Made by a program: the position numbers and the translations under genes. DNA of 62,058 bases, from positions 1 to 62,058 of the IMG/VR virus record IMGVR_UViG_3300023170_004698; one strand, given 5' to 3'. Within the stretch, counting starts at the first letter, position 1. Every line of letters begins with the position of its first letter. The DNA comes from a virus. The notes below the pieces were generated by a model that was not told the origin of the DNA, searched no databases, and saw only the letters and a list, made by a program, of their open reading frames with translations. Positions 36,932-45,606 of the stretch are shown here, in pieces.

Positions 36932-37709
36932 CTCTAATATCTAGATCTTTAAGCCTTATGTCAGATAATAAATCAGATATTACATTGTTCTTTACTAGTC
37001 TCTTTAGCTTTTGACTTGCAGCCCAACCAGTTATGCCAACTTGGCTTGCCGCGTATTCCTTTGAATGCCCCTCTATCCATACTAGCTTTAGTATTTTAAA
37101 TGTTTTTTCATCTAGTGATTTTTCTAATCTTTCTAGGGCTATATCAATGTCTGCCTTGTCATATTCATTTATTCCGTCGAAGTAGAAGTTGTCAGAATTA
37201 GAAACCATTCCATCGTAAGCTATTTGCTCCCCACTGTTTGTGAGCAAGTCTTTGTTTAAGGATGAAAAAGAATATTCAGATCTAGAGGACCTATATTCTG
37301 GTTTTGGCGGCGAATCGCAAACCTTGCATATATTTTCATAGGCATCTATATCTGGCAACTCACATGAGCAGTGAGTATTTTCATCTGACATTTTCAAGAG
37401 GGAAGCATCATTACTAAGCTTGTTTAAGCTTTTTATTTTTGAAATAACCTTATACTTTATATGAGTTGTTAGGAATGAGCTTAACTTTACATTTTTGTCG
37501 GGGTCGTAAGCATTTATGCCCTCTATTGCTATAAGAGATACCTCTTGCTTTATATCCTCAAATGAGTAACCGGGCATGAAAGCTCTTGAGGCCCAGCCAC
37601 AAAGTAGTGGGTCTATTCTTTTTAGAATTTTGTCGTAACCCTCTTTCGTTATTTTGCTGATGAATATTTCTTCATCATACATTCTGACTAAACCTTCAAA
37701 CTTTTTCAT
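36924..37709 (-). CDS. Sigma-70 family RNA polymerase sigma factor (phage)
   Basis: Region 2 is seen at residues about 30-100: SFEDIKQEVSLIAIEGINAY followed by DPDKNVKLSSFLTTHIKYKV, which binds the -10 element and core polymerase. Region 4 is at about 195-245: DIALERLEKSLDEKTFKILK then YAASQVGITGWAASQKLKRL, an HTH for the -35 or an activator. Between them is an unusual cysteine patch (CSCELP and CKVCDSPP) that may bind zinc. T4 gp55 is the classic phage sigma for late genes; this one likely redirects host polymerase. It is the second gene of the 38483 unit. Confidence 0.8.
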   Translation of the reverse strand: MKKFEGLVRMYDEEIFISKITKEGYDKILKRIDPLLCGWASRAFMPGYSFEDIKQEVSLIAIEGINAYDPDKNVKLSSFLTTHIKYKVISKIKSLNKLSNDASLLKMSDENTHCSCELPDIDAYENICKVCDSPPKPEYRSSRSEYSFSSLNKDLLTNSGEQIAYDGMVSNSDNFYFDGINEYDKADIDIALERLEKSLDEKTFKILKLVWIEGHSKEYAASQVGITGWAASQKLKRLVKNNVISDLLSDIRLKDLDIRDE

Positions 37710-37712
37710 TTA

Positions 37713-38483
37713 TTACTCCGCCCATGCATCTTGACATATAGATCTGTAATCACAATATCTACATAATATAGAGGGCTTTTTCACCCAGGTCTTATCCTCG
37801 TATATCAAGCTGGACCTCTTGTGAAGCTTCTCATTACACTTGTCCATGTCGTATGAATTAAACTCATAATCTTTGGATGCAGATTTGTGCTTTAGCATAA
37901 CATAAGAACCATACACTTTTTTGACATCTTTAAATTTACGCCTTAGTGCTTCCGCATAAACTAAAAGCTGAAAGTCATTCAAGTACTTTGGATCTTTACT
38001 TGTTTTGTAATCTACAACAGCGTAAACACCTTCGGATACCCTATCGACTCTATCTATATAGCCTCTTACGACTGTATTCTCATTCAGATTAAAGCTATAA
38101 GGCATTTCGTTCGCCAAAACATTTGGAAGCTCGTCAAGCCCCCTGAGGTTATCAAGATAATCTTGAATCATTACCTTTAGCGCCATGGTGCCTGGCATTT
38201 CTCCTGACGGCATCCAAGTGTCTTGCTGTAGCAGCCTCAGGTCAAACTCTTTTACGCCTGCGACAAAGCACTCTTTCATTAGCGCCGGAAAGTCTGCTCT
38301 ATCTACGTGGTCCTTGAGCAGCCCCTCATGGAAAAGCTCTATAATCCTGTGAGCGCAAGACCCAAGCTCTGTAAATGCCCATTTCTCAACTTTTACATCT
38401 GGCTTTTCAATATACCTGTAATGGTACTTTTTGGGACACTTCTTGTGAGTGTCCAAAGACGATACTGAAAACTTCGTTATCAA
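37713..38483 (-). CDS. PD-(D/E)XK nuclease, Cas4/RecB-like, with Fe-S cysteines
   Basis: Catalytic residues are in order: His 45 in GSCAHRIIEL, Asp 144 in RGYIDRVD, the D-x-K of VVDYKTSK (158-160) and Gln in FQLLVYAEAL. One cysteine near residue 16 (KKCPKKYHYR) and three at the C-terminus (CRYCDYRSIC) match the iron-sulfur set of Cas4 and AddB-type enzymes. These process DNA ends in recombination. The start is TTG at 38483 with GGAG six bases upstream, and a sigma70-like promoter lies just ahead. It is the first gene of the unit containing sigma and the giant protein. Confidence 0.88.
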   Translation of the reverse strand: MITKFSVSSLDTHKKCPKKYHYRYIEKPDVKVEKWAFTELGSCAHRIIELFHEGLLKDHVDRADFPALMKECFVAGVKEFDLRLLQQDTWMPSGEMPGTMALKVMIQDYLDNLRGLDELPNVLANEMPYSFNLNENTVVRGYIDRVDRVSEGVYAVVDYKTSKDPKYLNDFQLLVYAEALRRKFKDVKKVYGSYVMLKHKSASKDYEFNSYDMDKCNEKLHKRSSLIYEDKTWVKKPSILCRYCDYRSICQDAWAE

Positions 38484-38507
38484 AATATTCTCCTATTTTG
38501 CTTAAGC

Positions 38508-38535
38508 ATTATAAACACAACAGGATACTTGGCAA
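38508..38535 (-). promoter_or_regulatory. Sigma70-like promoter for the nuclease-sigma-giant unit
   Basis: Read on the minus strand: TTGCCA (-35), 16 bases, TATAAT (-10, perfect consensus). The expected start is about 38500, some 18 bases before the TTG codon. The spacing and both boxes match host-type promoters, so this unit can be read by unmodified host polymerase early in infection. Confidence 0.8.
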
Positions 38536-38562
38536 CACTTCTGATTAAAGCTCGGCTGGTCG

Positions 38563-38742
38563 TTATTTTATATAGTGCGGCCAGCGCAGAGCCTCCTCTC
38601 CAAGCTTATATCTAAACTCTATTGTTTTTTTGTCCGCGACAAATGAGTCTCCGGGACTTTCTTGTGGAGCATACACTATAACAGAATCTGCTCCCGACCA
38701 TATAATTGAGGATATATCTCTATCGAATATTTCATCTTGCAT
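38563..38742 (-). CDS. 59-aa protein between patatin and nuclease genes, unknown function
   Basis: A short frame starting MQDEIFDRDISSIIWSG and ending HYIK, with AGGGG about 10 bases upstream of the ATG. It contains a beta-rich middle (SVIVYAPQESPGDSFVADK) and an acidic/aromatic end (LGEEALRWPHY). The ribosome site overlaps the patatin stop, so translation is coupled. No family recognised. The 79 bases after it (38484-38562) hold only the promoter described at 38508. Confidence 0.6.
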   Translation of the reverse strand: MQDEIFDRDISSIIWSGADSVIVYAPQESPGDSFVADKKTIEFRYKLGEEALRWPHYIK

Positions 38743-38756
38743 AATCTGAACGCCCC

Positions 38757-39362
38757 TTACAGCATAGAGACTAAGTCTTTGCCTTTAAATTCATCTCTCA
38801 TTTTCATCCTATCTATAGGAGTGCAGGCAACAACATCAATGTGGTCATACCGCCTTTCTGATACTGGTATTATATTCCTATAGCCTCCGTCATATCCCAG
38901 GTGCTCCTCGCCCTTGTGCGCAAAAGTTCCTGGTATCATTATTCCTGCCTGACAGCATGATGCCTGAACAGCATCGTGATACTCTCTGTCTAATCTCATA
39001 TCTTCTGCTTTTAAATTGAAATACTCTCCTGTTGTACCCGAAACGACCCCTGCCCTATATGGAATCTTAACCCTGTCTAGGCTAAGATATTTTTCAAGCT
39101 TCTTTCTAAGCGGAGCCATATCATAATACCCATTAAAGGGCCAATACCACCTTGGCCTCAAAAAGGCTCCAACTCCATCGACTGCGTCCCATACCTCTCT
39201 CAGTTTATCTAAATCATCTTGTGCTGCCATAGCTCCATTTATTGAGCCAACCGAAACTCCATAAATTGCATCATAATAATTTCTGCTGCAAAGCTCCTCT
39301 ATAACCGGAACCTGGACTGCTCCCCTAAAGGCTCCTCCCGACAATAATAATGCCCTACTCAT
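38757..39362 (-). CDS. Patatin-like phospholipase
   Basis: The catalytic set is complete in 201 residues: oxyanion loop SGGAFRGA (residues 8-15), nucleophile Ser 37 in GVSVGS, and Asp 158 in YDGGYRN for the Ser-Asp dyad. Patatins cleave ester bonds of membrane lipids. The compact size lacks extra domains, so targeting is unclear. It lies between the FN3 fibre and the nuclease unit and may help lysis, modify the host envelope or interfere with other membranes; bacterial anti-phage effectors such as CapV use this fold, so a phage copy may instead act against competitors. No signal peptide. Confidence 0.88.
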   Translation of the reverse strand: MSRALLLSGGAFRGAVQVPVIEELCSRNYYDAIYGVSVGSINGAMAAQDDLDKLREVWDAVDGVGAFLRPRWYWPFNGYYDMAPLRKKLEKYLSLDRVKIPYRAGVVSGTTGEYFNLKAEDMRLDREYHDAVQASCCQAGIMIPGTFAHKGEEHLGYDGGYRNIIPVSERRYDHIDVVACTPIDRMKMRDEFKGKDLVSML

Positions 39363-39429
39363 TATTCCTCCCTTAGAAGCGAAAACTGCCCCTATAGATA
39401 TTTCTGAGTATTAATAAAATAAACCTAAA

Positions 39430-42400
39430 TTAGGGAGGCGAAGATTTGTAAGGGTGCCCAGACGGAAGCTGACCCTCAAGACCCCACTTCCATGCAAGAT
39501 ACCCCTCGGCTTTCTCGATGTCCGAGATGTCGGTCCCGCCTGTACCGGGCAAGCCCGCGACGGCGAAGAACTCGGCCATTTGGCCGTTCAGTTCCTCACT
39601 GGATCGGTTTCGCATCAGCCGAAGTTGTTGGCTGGCTTGGACGTTGTTGTCGTAGTCGTTGACCGGAGTGAAGGCGTCGGAGCCATTCGCGCGGCAAGAA
39701 ATCTGGTTCCCGGTCTTGTTGAAGATGGCAACAACGATTGCCCACGACCCGAGACTGAGGCTCTGGAGGTTCCAGTCCTGCTTGTTCCCGATGGTGCTGC
39801 TGATCCGGTTGGAGGACAGGGCGTCGAGATCCAGTTCTCCCGGCCATGACCCCGTGGCTCCAGAGGAAACCGCGTAGTCCCGCTTCGGAGAAGATGCCGT
39901 CTCATAGGACCACAGGGAGTCCTTCGTGCCGTCTGCAACATCGGGGCGGAACACGCCGATGGCCCAGTGGTTCCCCGAAGACACCTGTGTGCTGAATGTC
40001 GTGCTTTGAAGGTACTCGCCGCTGCCGTCGAAATCGAAGGTGTTGAGGCCATTCCTGCCAGCGACCACCCGCGTCGGAGTCCCGCCAACGGAGAGGGTGT
40101 AGGTCCCTGCCTTGTCCGTCACCGCAGTCAGGGTGCTGCCACTGAGCGTGTAAGAGGAGGTGTCGGAGGCATCGACCCAAGCCACAATGCTCACATCTGT
40201 CGGCTCCCAAGAGCTTGTTGGCGAGCTAGTTATGCTGTTCGACGCACTAGAAGCGCCATTCGAATTGATGGCCCTAACCTCTACAGAATAACTAACCCCA
40301 TTAACTAGACTTCCGATAACAAACGGACTAGAGGTTGTACTAGCAGAGAACCATGATCCAGTACCATTAATTCGATACTCTACATCAGTAATGGCCGAAC
40401 CACCAGTACCATTAAGAGTGAAGTCCACAGAAAGCTGTGCATCCCCCGGCGTCAAAGATACAAGGGTCGGAGCATCGGGGATGGTCGAAGGCGTACCTGG
40501 AACAGCCGCCGATGAAGTGCCGTTACCTTCTGCATTTACCGCCCGAACCACGACCGAGTAGGTTTGGCCGTTGGTCAGACCCGTGATGGTAAACGGCGAA
40601 ACCGCCGTACCAGCCGAAACGAAGGCACCACCGTCGAGGCTGTACTCGTAGTCCGTGATGGCCGATCCACCGTCGCTTCCAGCCGTGAAGGCAACCGTCA
40701 GTTGCTCATCTCCCGAGGTCACCGAGTCGATAGTCGGAGCAGCCGGGGTCGTCGCCGGGGTCGCGTTGGTGACCGTGGAGGGAGTTCCTGTACCATTCGC
40801 GTTCACGGGACGGATCTGGATCGGGTAGGTGACCCCGTTCGTAAGCCCGGTGATCGTGAACGGGCTGGTCGGTACCGAGTCGGACAGCACGGACAGCAAC
40901 GTCCAGTCAATCTCAGCACCATCAATGTCACCACCATCGAAAGTCCAGAAAGACATCACAACGTCTGCGCTCGTGATGCCATAACCTTGGTCGCCTGTGG
41001 ACTGCTTGTAGGCAGTCCAGTCGGCGTAGGTCACGGTTGACTCGTCGCCAGCGGCGACCCCGAGGTCCCCGTTCCTACCGAACCCGAGCCTGATGTCGTT
41101 GCCGCTTGAAGTCACCTCCAAGAACGCACAGACAGTCCCATAGATAGATGGGGTGGTGCTCATGCTGTTACCGGTAGTGGATCCGCTGATAATTCTGAAC
41201 TCAACGCCAGTTCCAAGGTTGTTACATATACCGACGAGGTAGGTGTCGCCCTTGAAGATTTCTCCAGTGCTGGCGGCAGAGACGTTGTTCAACTCAAACG
41301 TATTCGTCCAGTTGTCACCCTTGATGCCGATGGCGAAGATGTTGTTGGTTCCAACAGCTTCTCCAAGGAAGTCGGTGAAGAAAGCGTTGTCCAGCACAAG
41401 GCGCTCACCTGCGCCAAGCTGCTCGTCAAGGCTGATCCAGCCGTGCTCGCCTGCATCCATCACGTTGGTACCCGTCTGGTTGGAAGCAGGACCTTCCTGC
41501 GTGATTCCGGTGATGGCCGTCGTTCCCGCACTCACCCAGTTGGTCCCATCAAGTGTGTACTCGATGTCGGTCAGAGCAGACCCGCCGTCGTCGCCAGCCG
41601 TGAAAGCCACGGTGAGTTCTCCGTCGCCAGCCGTGATGGCGTCAATGGTGGGCTGTGAAGGCGCCGTCGAGGGGATCGCCGTCGTAGCAGCGGACGGGGT
41701 GCCCGTGCCGTTGGCGTTGACCGCCTGCACCACCACATCATAGGACGTTCCGTTGGTGAGTCCCGTGATGGTAAACGGGGAAACAGCCGTGCCTGCCGAG
41801 ATGAATGGTCCTCCGTTGAGGCTGTACTCGTAGTCGGTGATCGCGGAGCCACCGTTGCTGCCGGTCACGGACACTGTGAGTTCCTGATTTCCCGTCGTGA
41901 TCCCAGAGATGGTCGGCTGACCTGGAACCGTAGATGGAGTTGCTGAAAATATAGAAGATGACTCTCCTGAGCCATTGTCATTAACTGGTCTAATCTGAAT
42001 ATTATATTCAACACCATTAACAAGTGGCGATATTACAAGCGGGCTTGCAGTTGATCCAATAGAAATCCACGTACTCCCACCATCAGTAGTATACTCGTAA
42101 TCGGTTATTTCGCTACCTCCATCATTTCCGGGAGTCACAGATACAGAAACCTGCCCATCTCCTTCCGCAATAGAATCTATCGTAGGCTCTGATGGTGTAC
42201 TTGTAAATGTTGAGCCAGTTACAGTTAATTCTTCGCCTATATAAGGCTCATCTCCGATATAAACATACAGCTCATCACCATACGGGGGCGACGGTATTGC
42301 TGGGTCAACTACCCACTCTAAATAAGCGCCATCATCGCCAGGGTTTCCCTCCCTAGTTATACCATCTTCATATGAAGTTATTCCATCATATGTAAAGCCT

Positions 42401-43467
42401 ATGGCATCATCTGACTCAAGGCTTTCATCATATACAAAGCGATAAGTTTCGCCAGCCTCTATTTCTGGAAAATCCTCAGAGCCATTGTAAAGAATCGTTC
42501 CCTCTGGATATTCCGTTACTATTATCCAATTGTCAGGGAGCGTTTGTGATGCAGTGGATTGGACCGGATCTTTCACTGTGAGAATTGATCCAACTGATGC
42601 AGTAGGGGTGCTCAAGCCTGGACTCTCAATCCATCTGTAAACAAACCTGCCCCCACATCCTCTGCGATTAGATGGATATCCACTTTTAATTACTGTGTTT
42701 TCGAGCTTTTGCTTTGAAATGATCCACCTTGAATCAACACTTTCGTAATAAAAGGATACATATTCTTTTGTCACGGGGTTATAATAACTTCGAACATAAT
42801 TGCCGGTGACGATAGGCTCTTTTTGTCCCAGCCTCTCTGTAAACAAATTTGATGTAGGATCAAATGAATTATAAGTCCTATTTATTAACTTTACCTGTTG
42901 ATTATTAAGCGCCTCATCTGTAGAACCATCTATAATAATAAGTTTTGCTTTTGAGTCAAAATACACATTATCATTTACAGACGAAGATGAAAACGAATCA
43001 TCATCAGTAGGTGCTTCTGCAAAATTTATAAAAGAAACAGAAGTTTCGTTGTCACCCTCTGCAATAGAGGCCTTTATGTCTAAGTCAACAAAATCTGTTG
43101 AGCTTTCCTGAGCGGCATAGCCTTCTGCGTCAAAAGACAGATTGTTTACAGAGCTAGATCCAAAAGGAAGAACGGATATTCCTTCTCCTATATTTCTTGG
43201 ACCATCCAGTTCAGTTGAATCCGAGCTATATAATTGGGTCAAAACTTCAGAAGAGCCATCTGCAGAAAGGGCTATGGCCTTAACGGTTAGAGTAAGGCCG
43301 GAAGTAGGAAGATAAACTTTACCCAAAGCTATTAGGGACTCTATTGTTGGATCTGTACCGTCAAGAGTATAAAAGATATTTGCAGGAACATCTGTTTCAA
43401 ATTCAATATATTCTGGTATACCAGAAATAATCTGCTCTTCACTCTCAAGTAAAGTTAATACTATCAT
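39430..43467 (-). CDS. Large fibre/adhesin with FN3 repeats and a LamG-like tip
   Basis: N-terminal 80 residues match a chitobiase-C-like module (FETDVPANIFYTLDGTDPT). Five fibronectin type III repeats follow, at about 422-510, 511-600, 602-900, 906-995 and 996-1085; the third is interrupted by a roughly 200-residue beta-rich insertion (GDNWTNTFELNN). The C-terminus is a LamG/concanavalin-like domain ending YLAWKWGLEGQLPSGHPYK, common in marine phage and bacterial surface proteins. It is therefore a receptor-binding tail fibre or decoration protein. Base composition changes sharply inside the gene (see findings). It starts 33 bases after sbcC with a GAGGAAG ribosome site. Confidence 0.88.
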   Translation of the reverse strand: MIVLTLLESEEQIISGIPEYIEFETDVPANIFYTLDGTDPTIESLIALGKVYLPTSGLTLTVKAIALSADGSSEVLTQLYSSDSTELDGPRNIGEGISVLPFGSSSVNNLSFDAEGYAAQESSTDFVDLDIKASIAEGDNETSVSFINFAEAPTDDDSFSSSSVNDNVYFDSKAKLIIIDGSTDEALNNQQVKLINRTYNSFDPTSNLFTERLGQKEPIVTGNYVRSYYNPVTKEYVSFYYESVDSRWIISKQKLENTVIKSGYPSNRRGCGGRFVYRWIESPGLSTPTASVGSILTVKDPVQSTASQTLPDNWIIVTEYPEGTILYNGSEDFPEIEAGETYRFVYDESLESDDAIGFTYDGITSYEDGITREGNPGDDGAYLEWVVDPAIPSPPYGDELYVYIGDEPYIGEELTVTGSTFTSTPSEPTIDSIAEGDGQVSVSVTPGNDGGSEITDYEYTTDGGSTWISIGSTASPLVISPLVNGVEYNIQIRPVNDNGSGESSSIFSATPSTVPGQPTISGITTGNQELTVSVTGSNGGSAITDYEYSLNGGPFISAGTAVSPFTITGLTNGTSYDVVVQAVNANGTGTPSAATTAIPSTAPSQPTIDAITAGDGELTVAFTAGDDGGSALTDIEYTLDGTNWVSAGTTAITGITQEGPASNQTGTNVMDAGEHGWISLDEQLGAGERLVLDNAFFTDFLGEAVGTNNIFAIGIKGDNWTNTFELNNVSAASTGEIFKGDTYLVGICNNLGTGVEFRIISGSTTGNSMSTTPSIYGTVCAFLEVTSSGNDIRLGFGRNGDLGVAAGDESTVTYADWTAYKQSTGDQGYGITSADVVMSFWTFDGGDIDGAEIDWTLLSVLSDSVPTSPFTITGLTNGVTYPIQIRPVNANGTGTPSTVTNATPATTPAAPTIDSVTSGDEQLTVAFTAGSDGGSAITDYEYSLDGGAFVSAGTAVSPFTITGLTNGQTYSVVVRAVNAEGNGTSSAAVPGTPSTIPDAPTLVSLTPGDAQLSVDFTLNGTGGSAITDVEYRINGTGSWFSASTTSSPFVIGSLVNGVSYSVEVRAINSNGASSASNSITSSPTSSWEPTDVSIVAWVDASDTSSYTLSGSTLTAVTDKAGTYTLSVGGTPTRVVAGRNGLNTFDFDGSGEYLQSTTFSTQVSSGNHWAIGVFRPDVADGTKDSLWSYETASSPKRDYAVSSGATGSWPGELDLDALSSNRISSTIGNKQDWNLQSLSLGSWAIVVAIFNKTGNQISCRANGSDAFTPVNDYDNNVQASQQLRLMRNRSSEELNGQMAEFFAVAGLPGTGGTDISDIEKAEGYLAWKWGLEGQLPSGHPYKSSPP

Positions 43468-43500
43468 ATCTTCCTCTATATATTCATAGAGATTAGCATA

Positions 43501-45606
43501 TTATCTTCTTGTAAATACAATCTCTGTATCACCATTTATTTTAGTAGAGTCGATAACATTGTCAAACTTTTCTTTTAAGGATTCATCATGAGTGATTACC
43601 ATAATTTTATACTTTTCCTCAAGTGATCTTATGACATTCACGAATAAAGTTTCTACGCCATACCTATCTAGTGGCGAGTTGATTTCGTCTAGCAATAAGA
43701 ATTCCAAAGAAGATCCCCCATATCTTGAAGATATCTCACTCAAGGCAATCCTTAGAGCAAGAGATATTCTGAATTGCTCTCCGCCACTTAGGGACTTAAA
43801 GCTTTGCAGGTTGCCATCCTTTCTAACTTTTAGATCCAGAGTCTCTATTATAGAGGATCCATCCGACCCGAGCCTCTGAGTTTCCAGGACTATCGTTGCC
43901 GGCTCGTTGCACATTGAAGAAAGAGTGATATTTGATGTTTTCTCTAGGTCCTCAATAATTGCATCAAGAAGAATGGATTGAATGCCATTCTTTCCGAACA
44001 TTTTAGATAGCTTTAGGAAAAGCGATGCCCGCTCCATCTTTGAAGTTATCTTCTTTTTATCCTTAAGGATTTTGTCAACCACTTCCTTAAGAAGCGATTC
44101 TCTCTCTATCAGTCTGCCAAGCTCCCTATCCTCAGATGATAAAGTCTCCTTAAGCTCAATTTCTTCCTTTTCCGACTTTTTCAACTCTTCCCTTAGATTC
44201 TGAAAGTCTTCATTTTTAATAGAATCTAATATTGAAAGATTCGCTGATATATTAATGTTGGAAGAGGAAATCTTATCATTTATTTCCTGCAGCCTAACCT
44301 CTTGTTTTTTATAGTTTGAAACAAGAAGATTCAAGGTTGGCTCACAATCTTTTAGCTTTTCTTGCGCCAAAAGAATTTTCTTATTTACCTTAACCGTTTC
44401 CTGCAGAACATTTAAATCTTTTTCATGCTCTATGATTGAGTTAATAGCTGTAACTTTTTTACCATTATAAAGAGCTTTTTTATCCTCAATATCTTTTACC
44501 AACTTAGAGTATAGATCTTCGTCAATTCCTTGCTGGCAAACATAACACTTGTCGGGTGTAATGGAGATTTCCTCTAGAGATGCAACAAAGTCTTCGCATG
44601 ATTTCTTTTCTACCTTAAGACTTATCAGACTGTCCTTTAGCTTTTGTATATTTGATTCGTCAACATCTCTAAGCTCCTTTGTTGAAAGAAAAGACTTTAT
44701 TTTTTCTACATTTTCCTCATACCTTTCTTTTTCAGACTTTGTCTCTGCAAGCTGCTCCTCTTGGCTCTTTTTAGACTTTTCAAGATAGGCCACCTCTTCC
44801 CTGAGCTTTGCAAGATCATCAATTACTTTGTCGTAAGTATCTGTATCTAAAGATGATTTTAGCTCGCTGTAACGCTTTGAGAGAGCTTCTTTTGACTTTG
44901 CTAGTGCTGATATATTTTCGTTTAACGAAGCTATTATTGAATTTTTATCTTTTATCTCAGCCCTGAGATTTACAAGATTCTCATATTGCTCGTCATAAGC
45001 CTCAGTAGACTTCTTTAAAACTTTACATTCATCAGATATTTCTTTTGATACTTTCTTTGCAGATTTCTCATACTGGTCCCATCTGGAAATATCTATTATA
45101 GACTTAAGGATCTCCTTCTTTCTGGAAGGCTCTGCCTCTGCAAATTCGGATATATCATTTTGCCTAAAGTAAACAGAGTTTACAAACGTTTTATACTCTA
45201 ACTTAATTAGGTCTTCTATTTTTGAATTTGTGTCTCCGGCAGTTGAGCCGGATATGTCTACCCAGTCACCCGCCTTGTCAAGAGCATACAAAGATACGCC
45301 TGATGTAGAACTCATCCTATTTCTAGTTCTAACTACCCGATACTTTGCGTCATTATGAATAAACTCAAGAGAGACGGAGCAATCTGTTTCGCCCCATCTT
45401 ACAATGTCATCCATCATGGACTGTCTAGACTTATTAAACAAACACCAAAGCATCGATTCAAATATAGAGCTTTTACCTGATCCATTAGACTTTTCATAGT
45501 CGCCCTCAGTGTTGCCGATAAGTAATGCAGAATTAAACGTAGTAAAATCTATCTCACTATCCTTGTGAGAGAAAAAGTTCCGCATATGTAATCTGGTTGG
45601 AATCAT
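43501..45606 (-). CDS. sbcC: SbcC/Rad50-like recombination ATPase (T4 gp46 counterpart)
   Basis: SMC-like subunit of the end-processing nuclease. Walker A is NGSGKSS (residues 41-47), a zinc hook CYVCQQG sits mid-coil near residue 352, the ABC signature LSGGEQFR is near 605 and Walker B FLLLDEINSP near 633. The two coiled-coil arms flank the hook; length 701 is shorter than E. coli SbcC but like gp46. Its start codon overlaps the sbcD stop (TAATG), and both act as a complex to resect ends and process forks. Confidence 0.92.
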   Translation of the reverse strand: MIPTRLHMRNFFSHKDSEIDFTTFNSALLIGNTEGDYEKSNGSGKSSIFESMLWCLFNKSRQSMMDDIVRWGETDCSVSLEFIHNDAKYRVVRTRNRMSSTSGVSLYALDKAGDWVDISGSTAGDTNSKIEDLIKLEYKTFVNSVYFRQNDISEFAEAEPSRKKEILKSIIDISRWDQYEKSAKKVSKEISDECKVLKKSTEAYDEQYENLVNLRAEIKDKNSIIASLNENISALAKSKEALSKRYSELKSSLDTDTYDKVIDDLAKLREEVAYLEKSKKSQEEQLAETKSEKERYEENVEKIKSFLSTKELRDVDESNIQKLKDSLISLKVEKKSCEDFVASLEEISITPDKCYVCQQGIDEDLYSKLVKDIEDKKALYNGKKVTAINSIIEHEKDLNVLQETVKVNKKILLAQEKLKDCEPTLNLLVSNYKKQEVRLQEINDKISSSNINISANLSILDSIKNEDFQNLREELKKSEKEEIELKETLSSEDRELGRLIERESLLKEVVDKILKDKKKITSKMERASLFLKLSKMFGKNGIQSILLDAIIEDLEKTSNITLSSMCNEPATIVLETQRLGSDGSSIIETLDLKVRKDGNLQSFKSLSGGEQFRISLALRIALSEISSRYGGSSLEFLLLDEINSPLDRYGVETLFVNVIRSLEEKYKIMVITHDESLKEKFDNVIDSTKINGDTEIVFTRR

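Noticed and set aside
39389-39413. T7-like promoter string, TAATAC ... TATAGGGG on the minus strand
   Set aside because: The distance between the two halves is 11 bases instead of the seven in T7, and no single-subunit RNA polymerase gene is seen in the window.
39454-41743. Several plus-strand open frames (39454-39849, 40564-41040, 41243-41743) opposite the FN3 fibre gene
   Set aside because: They lie in the GC-rich part of the fibre gene where stop codons are rare on the opposite strand. Their translations are Arg/Pro/Val-rich with no domain pattern, and they follow the FN3 repeat structure of the real gene.
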